A stretch of DNA of 61,232 bases from Clostridiaceae bacterium (lineage in GTDB: Bacteria > Bacillota > Clostridia > Peptostreptococcales > Natronincolaceae), in contig JAFIFG010000127.1 of the NCBI GenBank assembly GCA_020832135.1, positions 1 to 61,232 on the forward strand, given 5' to 3'. Below are positions 52,301 to 59,395 of this stretch, piece by piece. How positions within the stretch are numbered: the first letter of the stretch is position 1; the number at the start of each line of letters is the position of its first letter. The notes beneath the pieces are model-generated. The model was not told the DNA's origin. It did no database searches and was given only the letters and a program-made list of their open reading frames with translations. The translations under genes were made by a program, and so were the position numbers.

Positions 52301-52569
52301 GGACGTATTTTGTAAGTATAATTTTCAAGAGGTGCAAAACCTACATAGTCCTTTTCTAAGTCATAGATCTCTCCATTTTCCTTTATATATTTATTAAAGT
52401 TTAATGCCCACACAATACCTTTATGCTCACGATAGCTTGTATCAGGCACTGTTTTGTCTATAATAAGAACCTGAAGTTCCTTTTTGGGAGATGTTTGCCA
52501 AAAAAAATAAGGTACTATTAAAAGGATTATTAACGTTATCAAACAAGTTGTAAATAATTTTTTCTTCAT
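49339..52569 (-). CDS. membrane-anchored glycoside hydrolase-like protein of a polysaccharide locus
   Basis: A 1076-residue exported protein with an N-terminal signal anchor (7-25). The first 370 residues resemble a sugar-binding or deacetylase-like alpha/beta region. Residues about 400-780 form a clan GH-A-like TIM barrel: IKGVNMGMAKPGTWPGEAAI, GANTIRVYTIHPPEFYQAL, and the probable nucleophile Glu701 in VVIAEFGVPASRG, then ILFTWQDEWFKRTWN. The last 250 residues look like a beta-sandwich domain. It is the first gene of the operon. It may trim or release the polymer made by the synthase; substrate unknown. Confidence 0.75.
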   Translation of the reverse strand: MKKKLFTTCLITLIILLIVPYFFWQTSPKKELQVLIIDKTVPDTSYREHKGIVWALNFNKYIKENGEIYDLEKDYVGFAPLENYTYKIRPIGEHLSLAYDLIYMADTYGVYEEEFYGENLQGQRSPLIYGGLTLEEIKEIKRTVYKNQIPFIAEFNSFASPTGIEARKELTSLLGVEWTGWIGRYFDELNPEKNEEIPPWMIKNYENQNGENWKFKEGGLVLIREDDHILVLEEAKDYKGKGIGFSFTEKGKEFFGINSTSRYNYWFDILIEEEAEALANYTLDLTEEGTEKLREYNIPSVFPAVTKSSYYGMPIYYFAGDYADIESLPFFYKYAGLDKIIRGITMLQRDSGGNFYYRTYLPMMEKILEESYRFKKEKDFKNVQEFQEDGIAYNSRIQKDVFEVYNEGNWQETLIKGVNMGMAKPGTWPGEAAITFEEYYRWMKQIAAMGANTIRVYTIHPPEFYQALWLHNQNVPEPLYVMHGIWIEEEGLEETLDAFMPENTLPFENEMKDVVDVIYGNVSLEEKTGHAWGAYTFDVSPYISGWILGIEWYPYMVENTNNLYKELPEFKGNYFYTKNAEAFEKWLAARMDFITTYEFENYGRQRPVSFTNWPTTDLLEHPAEPLEQEDLVGINPNNIYIKDDFKAGYFASYHVYPYYPDFMNYEEKYLNFIDHRGERNNYAGYLKDLIDTHTMPVVIAEFGVPASRGKTHKNPFGWNQGKIREKEQGEIGVRLFEDMVAQGAAGGILFTWQDEWFKRTWNTMELDNPDRRPYWSNVQTNEQRFGLLSFETNKKPLDADKEKWGKEYLIYEDGKNILKSLYMDHDEAYLYFMLEYDPEENAIEEMNFYFFLNTIKEQGNKTTPFVNGLAFEEGIDFVIEIAAEEGKSRVWVDQYYDPFYYQYGHQLQYLPRKGEVKKNSGEFNPIYLALSRPMVIPSTGMEIPFDYYETGRLKKGIGNPKVEEYDSLADYYIHKEEGRIEMRIPWLLLNFKDPSQKEIMGDLWKSGLKSSDNIEVIEVSVGISHNKEKVDTLPKRKNGAKEKEMLSYQWDRWEKPSYKERLKASYYIFQEFFTKH

Positions 52570-52627
52570 ATACTTTGCCCCCTACATAACTTTAGTAACT
52601 CTTTAATTTATTATATATTAAAATATA

Positions 52628-52655
52628 ATAATACCCAACTCTATTGCTTTTTCAA
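52628..52655 (-). promoter_or_regulatory. promoter of the exopolysaccharide operon
   Basis: Minus strand TTGAAA (52655-52650), 16 bases, TATTAT (52633-52628), about 60 bases before the hydrolase ATG. A reasonable sigma-A match. The spacing is one base short of optimum. Confidence 0.5.
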
Positions 52656-52773
52656 CTATATTTTGTGGCAAATCATTTTCTTATTATAATTTCATATTTT
52701 CAACTCTGAAATTAAGATTAAATTTTTTCTTTAGTTTGTAGCTTAAGTCATTAGGGTATTACTGAAAATAATA

Positions 52774-52823
52774 TAGAGCTATCAAATAAAAACTTAATAT
52801 TACGTTTTTATTTGATAGCTCTA
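52774..52823. repeat. perfect 20-base inverted repeat between the two hydrolase genes
   Basis: Arms 52774-52793 and 52804-52823 (TAGAGCTATCAAATAAAAAC and its exact complement) flank a 10-base AT loop. It lies in the 329-base divergent region, 76 bases before the GH16 start. It may be an operator, or an RNA hairpin in the GH16 leader; a run of A before it and few T after it argue against a simple plus-strand terminator. Nothing else stands out in 52570-52898. Confidence 0.65.
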
Positions 52824-52898
52824 CATTATCATATTTTCATAATTAAAAATATGGATCAGATTTTTAAAAAATTTTCATAAAAAAGGAGGTCATTAATC

Positions 52899-53996
52899 TT
52901 GCCTATTAAGATAAATGGAAAAATCGCTATCTTTTTCTTATTTGCCATTTTTATTGTTACTTTTTCCTTCATGGTAGTTGTTTTAGACAATGTAGTTGTT
53001 TCAGGCAATTTTTTAAGTAGGAATCATGGAAATTCCCAAATGCAGCATAAAATTGAACAAGAGAATAACATCTATTTCTCAAAAGTTACTTATGCTAAAC
53101 CTGTATTTTTGTCAAAAGAATCCTTAGATGTTCAAATAGAAATTCATAATCCTAGCAACACTACAGAAACCCTGTGGTTAGGATACAGTTTGCTGAATCC
53201 TTTGGAGGAATGGCTAGATCTTCCTATGAAGAAAGTTGTTTTACCAAAAAATCAAACTACTATTGTCTCCATATCCACAAAGAAAGATGATTTAAAATTT
53301 AAAAATTTGGTTTCTGGATCATACACAGGGGTTTTTGCTCTTTGGGATACTTTCCCAATTTCTGACACTTCTAATCGATTAGCTGAAACAAGGCTACAGG
53401 ATGCATTTCGTATTTATAATGATGTAGAAACATTTGATTCATTTAATACTAACCTTTGGTTTATTCGCAGTGGTAAGCTAGGTAGATCTAGATTGACTCC
53501 CCCCAATGTAAAGATTGAAAATGGACAACTAAGCATCATGCTGCCTGCAGGTACCCTTCAAGGTGGAGAACTGCAAAGTCTTGATAAATTCCATTACGGC
53601 TCCTATGAAATCAGCATGCAACTTCCCAATGTCCCTTCTTCTATTACTGGCTTTTTCCTCTATAAAGCACCTGATTTCTATCATGAAATTGATATAGAGA
53701 TTTTTAATAAAGCCACTACAGAGGTTTTGTTTACTACTTATTATCAAGGGGATACTTATCACGAAGCAGTTCATCCTCTTGCTTTTGATCCTACGGCTGG
53801 ATTTCATCGATATAGAATTGACTATTATCCCCACGAAGTAGCTTTTTACATTGAGGATCAACTTATTCAACGATGGGATAATGGATTTTCTCATGAACCT
53901 ATGCACCTTATTGTCAATGCATGGTATCCCCATTGGTTAGAAGGTACACCTCCTCCTAAAGATGAGTTTCTAAACGTGGAATGGATTCGTTACTAA
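52899..53996 (+). CDS. exported GH16-family glucanase-like enzyme
   Basis: A 365-residue protein. A signal anchor (about 10-32) is followed by an Ig-like/beta domain (50-170) and a GH16 jelly-roll (175-365). The catalytic EIDIE motif places nucleophile Glu263, Asp265 and acid/base Glu267, preceded by HYGSYEISMQLP and followed by YRIDYYPHEVAFYIEDQ. GH16 enzymes cleave beta-1,3/1,4-glucans and galactans. It begins with TTG, with AAGGAGGT 8 bases upstream. Divergent from the synthase operon, so likely a partner in polymer turnover. Confidence 0.88.
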   Translation: MPIKINGKIAIFFLFAIFIVTFSFMVVVLDNVVVSGNFLSRNHGNSQMQHKIEQENNIYFSKVTYAKPVFLSKESLDVQIEIHNPSNTTETLWLGYSLLNPLEEWLDLPMKKVVLPKNQTTIVSISTKKDDLKFKNLVSGSYTGVFALWDTFPISDTSNRLAETRLQDAFRIYNDVETFDSFNTNLWFIRSGKLGRSRLTPPNVKIENGQLSIMLPAGTLQGGELQSLDKFHYGSYEISMQLPNVPSSITGFFLYKAPDFYHEIDIEIFNKATTEVLFTTYYQGDTYHEAVHPLAFDPTAGFHRYRIDYYPHEVAFYIEDQLIQRWDNGFSHEPMHLIVNAWYPHWLEGTPPPKDEFLNVEWIRY

Positions 53997-54159
53997 GATA
54001 TTATTTCGTCATCCAAATATGACAGTCACAGTAGGGTGCGACCTATGTTTTCACAAGGGCAGTTTATTTCATTTAGTGGATAGAACACAACCAAGAAGTA
54101 GTTTTTGTCATAAATATATCTCCCAAGGATGTTGAGTTAAAGAAATTTGCTATTAATGA

Positions 54160-54693
54160 TTAAGGTACGGGTTTTATACTCATAACATAAACTATTGTTT
54201 CTTTATCTGCAACCATATATGGTTTTGTGCATTGAGTTTGAAATCCAAGACTCTGCCAAAAAATATAGCCACTTTGATTTTCTTCAAGCACTGCTAGCTT
54301 TAGAAGCTTCACACCTTTGCTATATGTCCATCTGCTAAGTCGTTTGAACACTTCCTTCCCTAAACCCTTATTACGTTGACCAGGCTCTAACAGCATAAGC
54401 CCAATAAACCAAACTTGCCTTGTAGGATAGTTTTTTACAATGTCTACGATACCAATGAGATCATGATTTTGATTAAAAATTCCCAAAATCATTTTGTCTT
54501 CCCGTACCTTTCCGGGAGGCAGGTCTGTAAATAGCTCCTGTCCCGCAGTAGATGATGTAGGCTTTCCTTCTGCTAGTTCAAAATAATCAGAGGACTTCTC
54601 ACATAGTTTTTGTGCCATTTCCACATCATTTTCTTTAGTTAATATACTAAAATAATACCCATTTCCTCTAATCAATACTTCTCTTGGTTTCAT
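54160..54693 (-). CDS. GNAT-family acetyltransferase
   Basis: A 177-residue N-acetyltransferase. The acetyl-CoA loop lies in LMLLEPGQRNKGLGKEVFKRL (given here in part), with LKLAVLEENQSGYIFWQSLGF as the C-terminal fold part. The substrate is not evident. The DUF2087-type regulator gene ends 30 bases upstream on the same strand, a pairing that suggests co-regulation. 53997-54159 contains nothing I can identify. Confidence 0.85.
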   Translation of the reverse strand: MKPREVLIRGNGYYFSILTKENDVEMAQKLCEKSSDYFELAEGKPTSSTAGQELFTDLPPGKVREDKMILGIFNQNHDLIGIVDIVKNYPTRQVWFIGLMLLEPGQRNKGLGKEVFKRLSRWTYSKGVKLLKLAVLEENQSGYIFWQSLGFQTQCTKPYMVADKETIVYVMSIKPVP

Positions 54694-54722
54694 ATGCTAT
54701 CCTCTCTTCGCATTCCCTTCAC

Positions 54723-55487
54723 TTAACTCTTTACCCAATATTCACTACAGTCCTTGTTTCTGTCCATAAATCCGTATTGAATAAGATATCTTCTAACAGT
54801 TACATAGTCATCTAACATGCTTTTAATGATTTCATTTACTTCTTTTTCTGAGTACTTTTTATTAGCCTGAAATTTATTTATCATATATTGTAAAATTATT
54901 ATTTTCTTTTTTTCTTTACTAGGAAATGTGTTCACTTTTCCATTCTTAATATAGTTTTTTAGTACCTTTTCCCTTTCTGCCTCAGTAATAACATATCTAT
55001 CATCCACCATGGTTGCCTCCCTATGAATAGTTATAAGCTTATCACTGCTTTCTTTTTCTCTTTCTCCCCCCTCAAGTAACTCCATTAAAGCTAAGAATAT
55101 CCTTGCTTGCTTCTCTTTCTCTCGCAGCTTAAATCTGTGATTTCTAATAGTAGATGGGCTTCCACCCCCCTGCTTCTCAATAATCTCCTTATCACTCAGC
55201 CCTTGGTAAAAGTAGGTTAAGATTTCTTTTTGAGTATCTGTAAAACCAGTATATCTTTTGTTTAAATTTATTAGGAAGCTAAATACCGAGCCATGATTTT
55301 CTGATATATGAGTTTTAACTGCTTTTTCCGCATCCATTAATAGATTGTCTTTAGGATATATAATCCCGTTTATAAAACCTTCTCCACAGATTAGACAAGT
55401 AAATTTTTCTTTACTTTCACTATATATGTATCCCTTTTTTATATCCTCTATTGATGAGCTCCAAAAAATATCTCGTATGTTTTCCAT
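54723..55487 (-). CDS. DUF2087-type transcription regulator with zinc-finger-like N terminus
   Basis: A 254-residue protein. The N-terminal part has a C2H2-like set (CLICG, then HISENH) that may bind zinc. A LuxR/sigma-like helix-turn-helix follows (TDTQKEILTYFYQGLSDKEIIEKQ, STIRNHRFKLREKEKQARIF). The C-terminal DUF2087 domain is VLKNYIKNGKVNTFPSKEKKK then YSEKEVNEIIKSMLDDYVTVRRYLI. ATG 55487 follows GGAGG by 9 bases; the frame opens 30 codons earlier without one. Probably regulates the downstream acetyltransferase. Confidence 0.75.
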   Translation of the reverse strand: MENIRDIFWSSSIEDIKKGYIYSESKEKFTCLICGEGFINGIIYPKDNLLMDAEKAVKTHISENHGSVFSFLINLNKRYTGFTDTQKEILTYFYQGLSDKEIIEKQGGGSPSTIRNHRFKLREKEKQARIFLALMELLEGGEREKESSDKLITIHREATMVDDRYVITEAEREKVLKNYIKNGKVNTFPSKEKKKIIILQYMINKFQANKKYSEKEVNEIIKSMLDDYVTVRRYLIQYGFMDRNKDCSEYWVKS

Positions 55488-55801
55488 ATAGACATTCCTC
55501 CATATTGTTTGCATTTCAATAAACATATTATAATTTTGTTTGTAATTTGTCAACGCTTGTTTATTTTTGATATCCAATCAAACAAAGAATCTCAGCTGAA
55601 TATTTGGTCATCCTCTTCTCAAGTTAATAATTTTTTGTTTCTCGTTCTACTTAGAAATAGCAAAATTAGAAAGGAGCTAGTCTCTTCATAAAAAACACTA
55701 CTTGGAGTTCTAGTGTTGCATTTAGTTAATTATTAAAACTTGACATTCAAAGTCCGATAAAAATGATGATATATTTTCATTAACTTATCATAAGTGTTAA
55801 C

Positions 55802-55918
55802 CTAACCCATGTTATTCCAAGGAAAAAATTGCATTTGCATAACAGCATAAAGAATGGGAATCTCAAAGTGACTAGCAATCACAAAGGCACTCTGTGCATA
55901 CCTTCGTTTTCCATCCAA
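55802..55918 (-). pseudogene. remnant frame of unknown origin
   Basis: Thirty-eight codons, LDGKRRYAQSAFVIASHFE and then IPILYAVMQMQFF, run to a stop without a start or ribosome site. They directly follow the intron-ORF fragment, so they look like the 3' tail of a deleted gene. I do not recognise the family. Confidence 0.35.
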
Positions 55919-55919
55919 C

Positions 55920-56265
55920 CTATCCTTTGGCACTAGAGCCTTCATATGAAGTTTTCTGCTGTCGTTGTATATCCCTTGAATCCTTCAAATTCTCCATCCT
56001 CCTTAATGTCCAGTCCTTCCTTATCTATTCATGGCTAGATAAGTACTATGACCTCTGCTGACTTCTCAAGGTTCAGTCATGTATCACTACATGGGTTGCC
56101 ATTCTAAAGTTCATCTTAATAGCATATCCTTGAGACCTCCCCAGGTAAGAACGATAAGCTTCCTCTCATATATCTGCTACATTTACTCCTTGAAATTTAG
56201 GTATTATTGGACTTTGTCTTGTTTGGCAGACTTTCACCGCCAAGTTATCTCCCATGCTAGCACAC
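55920..56265 (-). mobile_element. 5' remnant of a class C group II intron
   Basis: On the minus strand the sequence opens GTGTGCTAGCATGG (the GUGYG 5' splice consensus). It continues through ribozyme blocks GGCGGTGAAAGTCTGCC, CCTGGGGAGGTCTCAAGG and GAACCTTGAGAAGTCAGCAG, and reaches GAAGGACTGGACATTAAGGA before a short ORF (MENLKDSRDIQRQQKTSYEG and on, 55997-55920) that is stopped early. The reverse transcriptase body and domains V-VI are absent. The 5' end sits three bases after a terminator hairpin, the favoured target of class C introns. Confidence 0.75.
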
Positions 56266-56267
56266 GT

Positions 56268-56303
56268 AAAAAGTTCTAGAGATTAACTTCTCTAGAACTT
56301 TTT
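56268..56303. terminator. bidirectional terminator
   Basis: AAAAAGTTCTAGAG (56268-56281) and CTCTAGAACTTTTT (56290-56303) form a perfect 14-base-pair stem over 8 bases. It ends the tiny hydrophobic-protein transcript on the minus strand and served as intron target. Confidence 0.85.
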
Positions 56304-56318
56304 GGGAGTTTTAATTAT

Positions 56319-56522
56319 TTAAAAACCTCTACATATCCCTGGGCCCATAAATAATACCACTAGTAATAGGAAGAAGAATAACAACTCATCTCCAGTTACC
56401 CCTCGTAAAGCAGGACAATTACACATGATAATCACTAGTAGCAAGAAGAAAAATAGTAAACTACTCTGTCCTCCAAATAAACCACCTAAAATCCCTGTAT
56501 CTTTTTTTGCGATATCAGTCAT
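56319..56522 (-). CDS. tiny hydrophobic protein with two FFFLLLV segments
   Basis: A 67-residue protein with two near-identical hydrophobic blocks, SLLFFFLLLVIIMCNCP and ELLFFFLLLVVLFMGPG, joined by a short polar loop. This looks like an internal duplication of the short spore-associated or YjcZ-like hydrophobic peptides common in Clostridia and Bacillus. A GAGAGGTGATAT ribosome region precedes the ATG, and a strong terminator follows. Function unknown; a role in spores is a guess. Confidence 0.6.
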   Translation of the reverse strand: MTDIAKKDTGILGGLFGGQSSLLFFFLLLVIIMCNCPALRGVTGDELLFFFLLLVVLFMGPGICRGF

Positions 56523-56676
56523 CTATATCACCTCTCTTTTTATATTTGACTATCCCTAGTCTTAGTATAAAATATGCACTCGCTACAAAATTGTGCTATT
56601 ACTAAGAGAGTATCTTTTTATTAAGCATTATTATAGAACTATGTAACTTCTTTTCCTACTTGATGGAGGAATAACA

Positions 56677-56769
56677 ATGAATTATTTGGGATCTTTTTCT
56701 GGCATCATTACCATGATTAGTGAATATATTTTGTCACTCTTCAGAAGTTGTTACTTCTTGAGTTGCTAA
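56677..56769 (+). CDS. possible 30-residue peptide
   Basis: ATG with GGAGG 7 bases upstream opens MNYLGSFSGIITMISEYIL and runs to SCYFLSC. It could be a small membrane peptide or the broken start of a lost gene. No family recognised. It lies in the 583-base spacer before the AOR gene. Confidence 0.25.
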   Translation: MNYLGSFSGIITMISEYILSLFRSCYFLSC

Positions 56770-56859
56770 ATTGTCGGACACAGTAAGTAAACATGCTACA
56801 TTTCTACGGCTCAACAGCCATGCTTACTCCTTAAGTTAAAGAAGGGAAAATAAAGGAAG

Positions 56860-56880
56860 AGTGTGATGAAATGACACACT
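56860..56880. promoter_or_regulatory. candidate enhancer-type dyad upstream of the AOR gene
   Basis: AGTGTG (56860-56865) and CACACT (56875-56880) are perfect inverted arms around a 9-base centre. The dyad lies about 145 bases before the sigma-54-type promoter, a normal distance for a bacterial enhancer-binding protein. Confidence 0.45.
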
Positions 56881-56909
56881 GCGCCAAAATGATACAAACT
56901 TCAAAGGGG

Positions 56910-56946
56910 ACTATGTTCTAATTAGGAACACATAGTGGGCTTTTTT
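56910..56946 (+). terminator. terminator upstream of the AOR gene
   Basis: ACTATGT (56910-56916) pairs with ACATAGT (56930-56936), extended by an inner TTC/GAA with a bulge, then GGGCTTTTTT. It ends any transcription arriving from the left before the AOR promoter. Confidence 0.7.
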
Positions 56947-57024
56947 AGAAAAATAATTAATTATTTAATAATACAACACTGTATTTTAAGGTATTCATTC
57001 TTTTCAAAGCTACTTCGCATTAAT

Positions 57025-57040
57025 TGGTACAGTAATTGCA
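57025..57040 (+). promoter_or_regulatory. sigma-54-type (-24/-12) promoter of the AOR gene
   Basis: TGGTACAGTAATTGCA fits TGGCACG-N4-TTGCW in all defined positions but two, with GG and GC at the required spacing. Transcription would start near 57051, 55 bases before the AOR start codon, which has an AAGGGGG ribosome site. Needs an activator, not seen in the window. Confidence 0.7.
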
Positions 57041-57105
57041 TAATATTTACAATGAGAAAAACTCTAGAAAGAAAATAATATAAATTATCTAAGGGGGTCA
57101 GTATA

Positions 57106-58869
57106 ATGAACAAATTTATTAGAGTAAACATGACAACATTAAAGGTTACTACTGAAGAAGTACCTGCTAAATATGCAGGTTTAGGTGGGCGTGCTCTTAC
57201 TTCCAATTTTGTTGCGGATGAAGTTAAGCCTACTTGCCATGCTTTAGGAAAAAACAATAAGATAATCTTTGCTCCTGGTTTATTAAGTGGTACTAGTGCT
57301 CCAAACTCTGGTCGTCTTTCTGTAGGTGCTAAGAGCCCATTGACCGGTACAATTAAAGAGAGTAACACTGGTGGTTCTTTCTCTCAAAAAATGGCTAAAA
57401 TGGGTATTAAAGCTTTCGTTATCGAAGGAATGCCAACAGATGACAAGTTCTACGTAATCAAAATCGATATGAATGGTGTTACTGTTGAAGAAGCTCCAAC
57501 TGAAATCCTTGGAGGATGTGGTAACTACGAAGCAATCAGAATATTAAGCGAAAAATATGGTGAAAAAGTTGGTATTGGTGTAGCTGGCCCAGCAGGTGAA
57601 AATCGTTTACCTTCTGCTAACATTTCTTTCAAAGATCCTGAGGGTAACATTCGTAGTGCTGGCCGTGGTGGTTTAGGTGCAGTATTGGGTTCTAAGAAGG
57701 TAAAGGCTATCGTTATCGATGATACCGGTGCTGAGAGAGTATCTATAGCCGATCCTGAGAAATTCAAAGCAGCTTCAAAAGTATTTGCTAAGGCTATATT
57801 AGATCATCCAGTTTCTGGTCAAGGTTTGGCTGCTTACGGTACTACCGTATTAGTAAACATCTTAAACGAAGCAGGTGGTTTGCCAGCTAATAACTTTACT
57901 GCTGGACGTATCGATCACAACGATAATATTTCTGGTGAAACATTAAATGCAACAATCACGGAGCGTGGTGGCGATGGTAAAGTTTCTCATGGTTGTCATG
58001 CTGGTTGTATCATGCGATGTTCTCAATGGTACCCAGACAAAAATGGTAAATACATTACAAGTGGTTTCGAATATGAAACAATTTGGGGTCTTGGTGCAGA
58101 TGCTGGTATCCAAAACTTAGATGATATCGCTTATTGTGATCGTGAAATGGATGATATCGGTATTGACAGTATCGAAACTGCAGTTGCTATAGCTGCTGCT
58201 ATGGAGGGTGGATTAATCCCTTGGGGAGATGGTAAAGCAGCTTTAGAAGCTATTAAAGAAATCCGTAAACCTACCCCTCTAGGAAGAATCATAGGTAGTG
58301 GTACTGCTGTTGTAGGTAAGACTTGTGGTCTTTACAGAACTCCTGTAGTAAAAGATCAAGCTATCCCTGCTTACGACCCACGTTCAGTTAAGGGTATTGG
58401 CTTAACCTATGCTACAAGTACAATGGGTGCTGACCATACTGCTGGTTACTGTATTTCTGGTAACATCTTAAAGATTGGTGCTGATATAGATCCACTTAAG
58501 AAGGATGGACAAATCGAATACTCTCGTGCTATGCAAATCGGAACAGCTGCTGTAGATAGTACAGGTATGTGTTTATTCGTATACTTTGGTGTTGCTGATA
58601 ATCCTGGTGGATATCAAGCATTAATTGACATGATCAATGCTCAATATGGTATTAACTTAACTTCTGAAGATGTAGATAAGCTTGGTGAATCCGTGCTTAA
58701 GGTTGAACGTGCCTTCAACAAAGCAGCTGGTTTCACTAACGCCCATGATAGATTACCAGAATTCTTCGAGTATGAGCCATGTCCTCCACACAATGCAGTT
58801 TGGGACTTTACTCCTGAAGAAATCGACGAAGTTTATGCTTTTGAAAATGAAGAAGCTACCAATTGCTAA
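57106..58869 (+). CDS. aor: tungsten-type aldehyde:ferredoxin oxidoreductase
   Basis: A 587-residue cytoplasmic enzyme that interconverts aldehydes and acids with ferredoxin. N-terminal block YAGLGGRALTSNFVADEV and the pterin-binding NTGGSFSQKMAKMG region are typical of AOR. The [4Fe-4S] ligands are Cys297, Cys301 and Cys305 (HGCHAGCIMRC) and Cys489 in DSTGMCLF. Codon use is unusually regular, as in a highly expressed gene. It could remove aldehyde from amino-acid fermentation or from the eut pathway. It is followed by maturation-type genes. Confidence 0.94.
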   Translation: MNKFIRVNMTTLKVTTEEVPAKYAGLGGRALTSNFVADEVKPTCHALGKNNKIIFAPGLLSGTSAPNSGRLSVGAKSPLTGTIKESNTGGSFSQKMAKMGIKAFVIEGMPTDDKFYVIKIDMNGVTVEEAPTEILGGCGNYEAIRILSEKYGEKVGIGVAGPAGENRLPSANISFKDPEGNIRSAGRGGLGAVLGSKKVKAIVIDDTGAERVSIADPEKFKAASKVFAKAILDHPVSGQGLAAYGTTVLVNILNEAGGLPANNFTAGRIDHNDNISGETLNATITERGGDGKVSHGCHAGCIMRCSQWYPDKNGKYITSGFEYETIWGLGADAGIQNLDDIAYCDREMDDIGIDSIETAVAIAAAMEGGLIPWGDGKAALEAIKEIRKPTPLGRIIGSGTAVVGKTCGLYRTPVVKDQAIPAYDPRSVKGIGLTYATSTMGADHTAGYCISGNILKIGADIDPLKKDGQIEYSRAMQIGTAAVDSTGMCLFVYFGVADNPGGYQALIDMINAQYGINLTSEDVDKLGESVLKVERAFNKAAGFTNAHDRLPEFFEYEPCPPHNAVWDFTPEEIDEVYAFENEEATNC

Positions 58870-58934
58870 TTAAACCTTTTGTTTTAGCTATAGTAGCCTT
58901 ACTAAAGTTATAAGATACTTATTTAAATTAATTA

Positions 58935-58956
58935 AAGCCGGACCTAGGTCCGGCTT
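58935..58956 (+). terminator. terminator after the AOR gene
   Basis: AAGCCGGACC and GGTCCGGCTT form a perfect stem around TA, followed by CAATTTTC. Partial read-through would give more AOR than maturation proteins; the next gene may also have its own promoter. Confidence 0.85.
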
Positions 58957-59040
58957 CAATTTTCTAATCTTTTATTCTACACGTTTAACTGATCTTCTAG
59001 TAAAGGATACTTATAGTAATTAAAGGAGGGATGTGTTTAT

Positions 59041-59373
59041 ATGGTGGATAAAGATAAAAAAACCATTGAGGTAAGAGGTTTTCTACAGTTGGATGCACAT
59101 CTTAAAAAGAAATATGGATCTATGCCTGTCATTATGGAGCTAAAGGAACCAATTAGAGGTACGGAACTGGCTGAAAAGATGGAAGTTCCTTGGGATGAAG
59201 TAGAGGTTATTTTTGTAAATGGCTTCGTTCAAGCATTGGACTATATCATTCATCCAGGAGACAGGGTGGCTTTTCTTCCACCGGGATGCCCTGGTCCCTA
59301 TCGGATAGCTATGGGATTCTATGGAAAAAACCAAGGAAACCCAGCTAGCTTTAAAATAAAAGAGAGACAATAG
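59041..59373 (+). CDS. MoaD/ThiS-like ubiquitin-fold protein without a C-terminal GG
   Basis: A 110-residue protein with a beta-grasp fold: KTIEVRGFLQLDAHLKKKYG, VEVIFVNGFVQALDYIIHPGDRVAFLPP. The family normally ends shortly after 'AFLPPVGGG'. Here it reads PPGCPGPYRIAMGFYGKNQ and continues for about 27 residues, so a free Gly-Gly tail for thiocarboxylate is missing. It may be a structural or cofactor-binding relative used in AOR assembly. ATG follows AAAGGAGGG. Confidence 0.75.
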   Translation: MVDKDKKTIEVRGFLQLDAHLKKKYGSMPVIMELKEPIRGTELAEKMEVPWDEVEVIFVNGFVQALDYIIHPGDRVAFLPPGCPGPYRIAMGFYGKNQGNPASFKIKERQ

Positions 59374-59395
59374 TCTTCATCATAGGGGTGATAAT

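Noticed and set aside
52570-52898. c-di-GMP riboswitch in the GH16 leader
   Set aside because: Only the single long inverted repeat is visible; no conserved riboswitch core could be found by eye.
53529-53933. 134-codon frame opposite the GH16 gene
   Set aside because: It is fully antisense to a well-supported GH16 domain with catalytic motif and lacks a ribosome site and family features.
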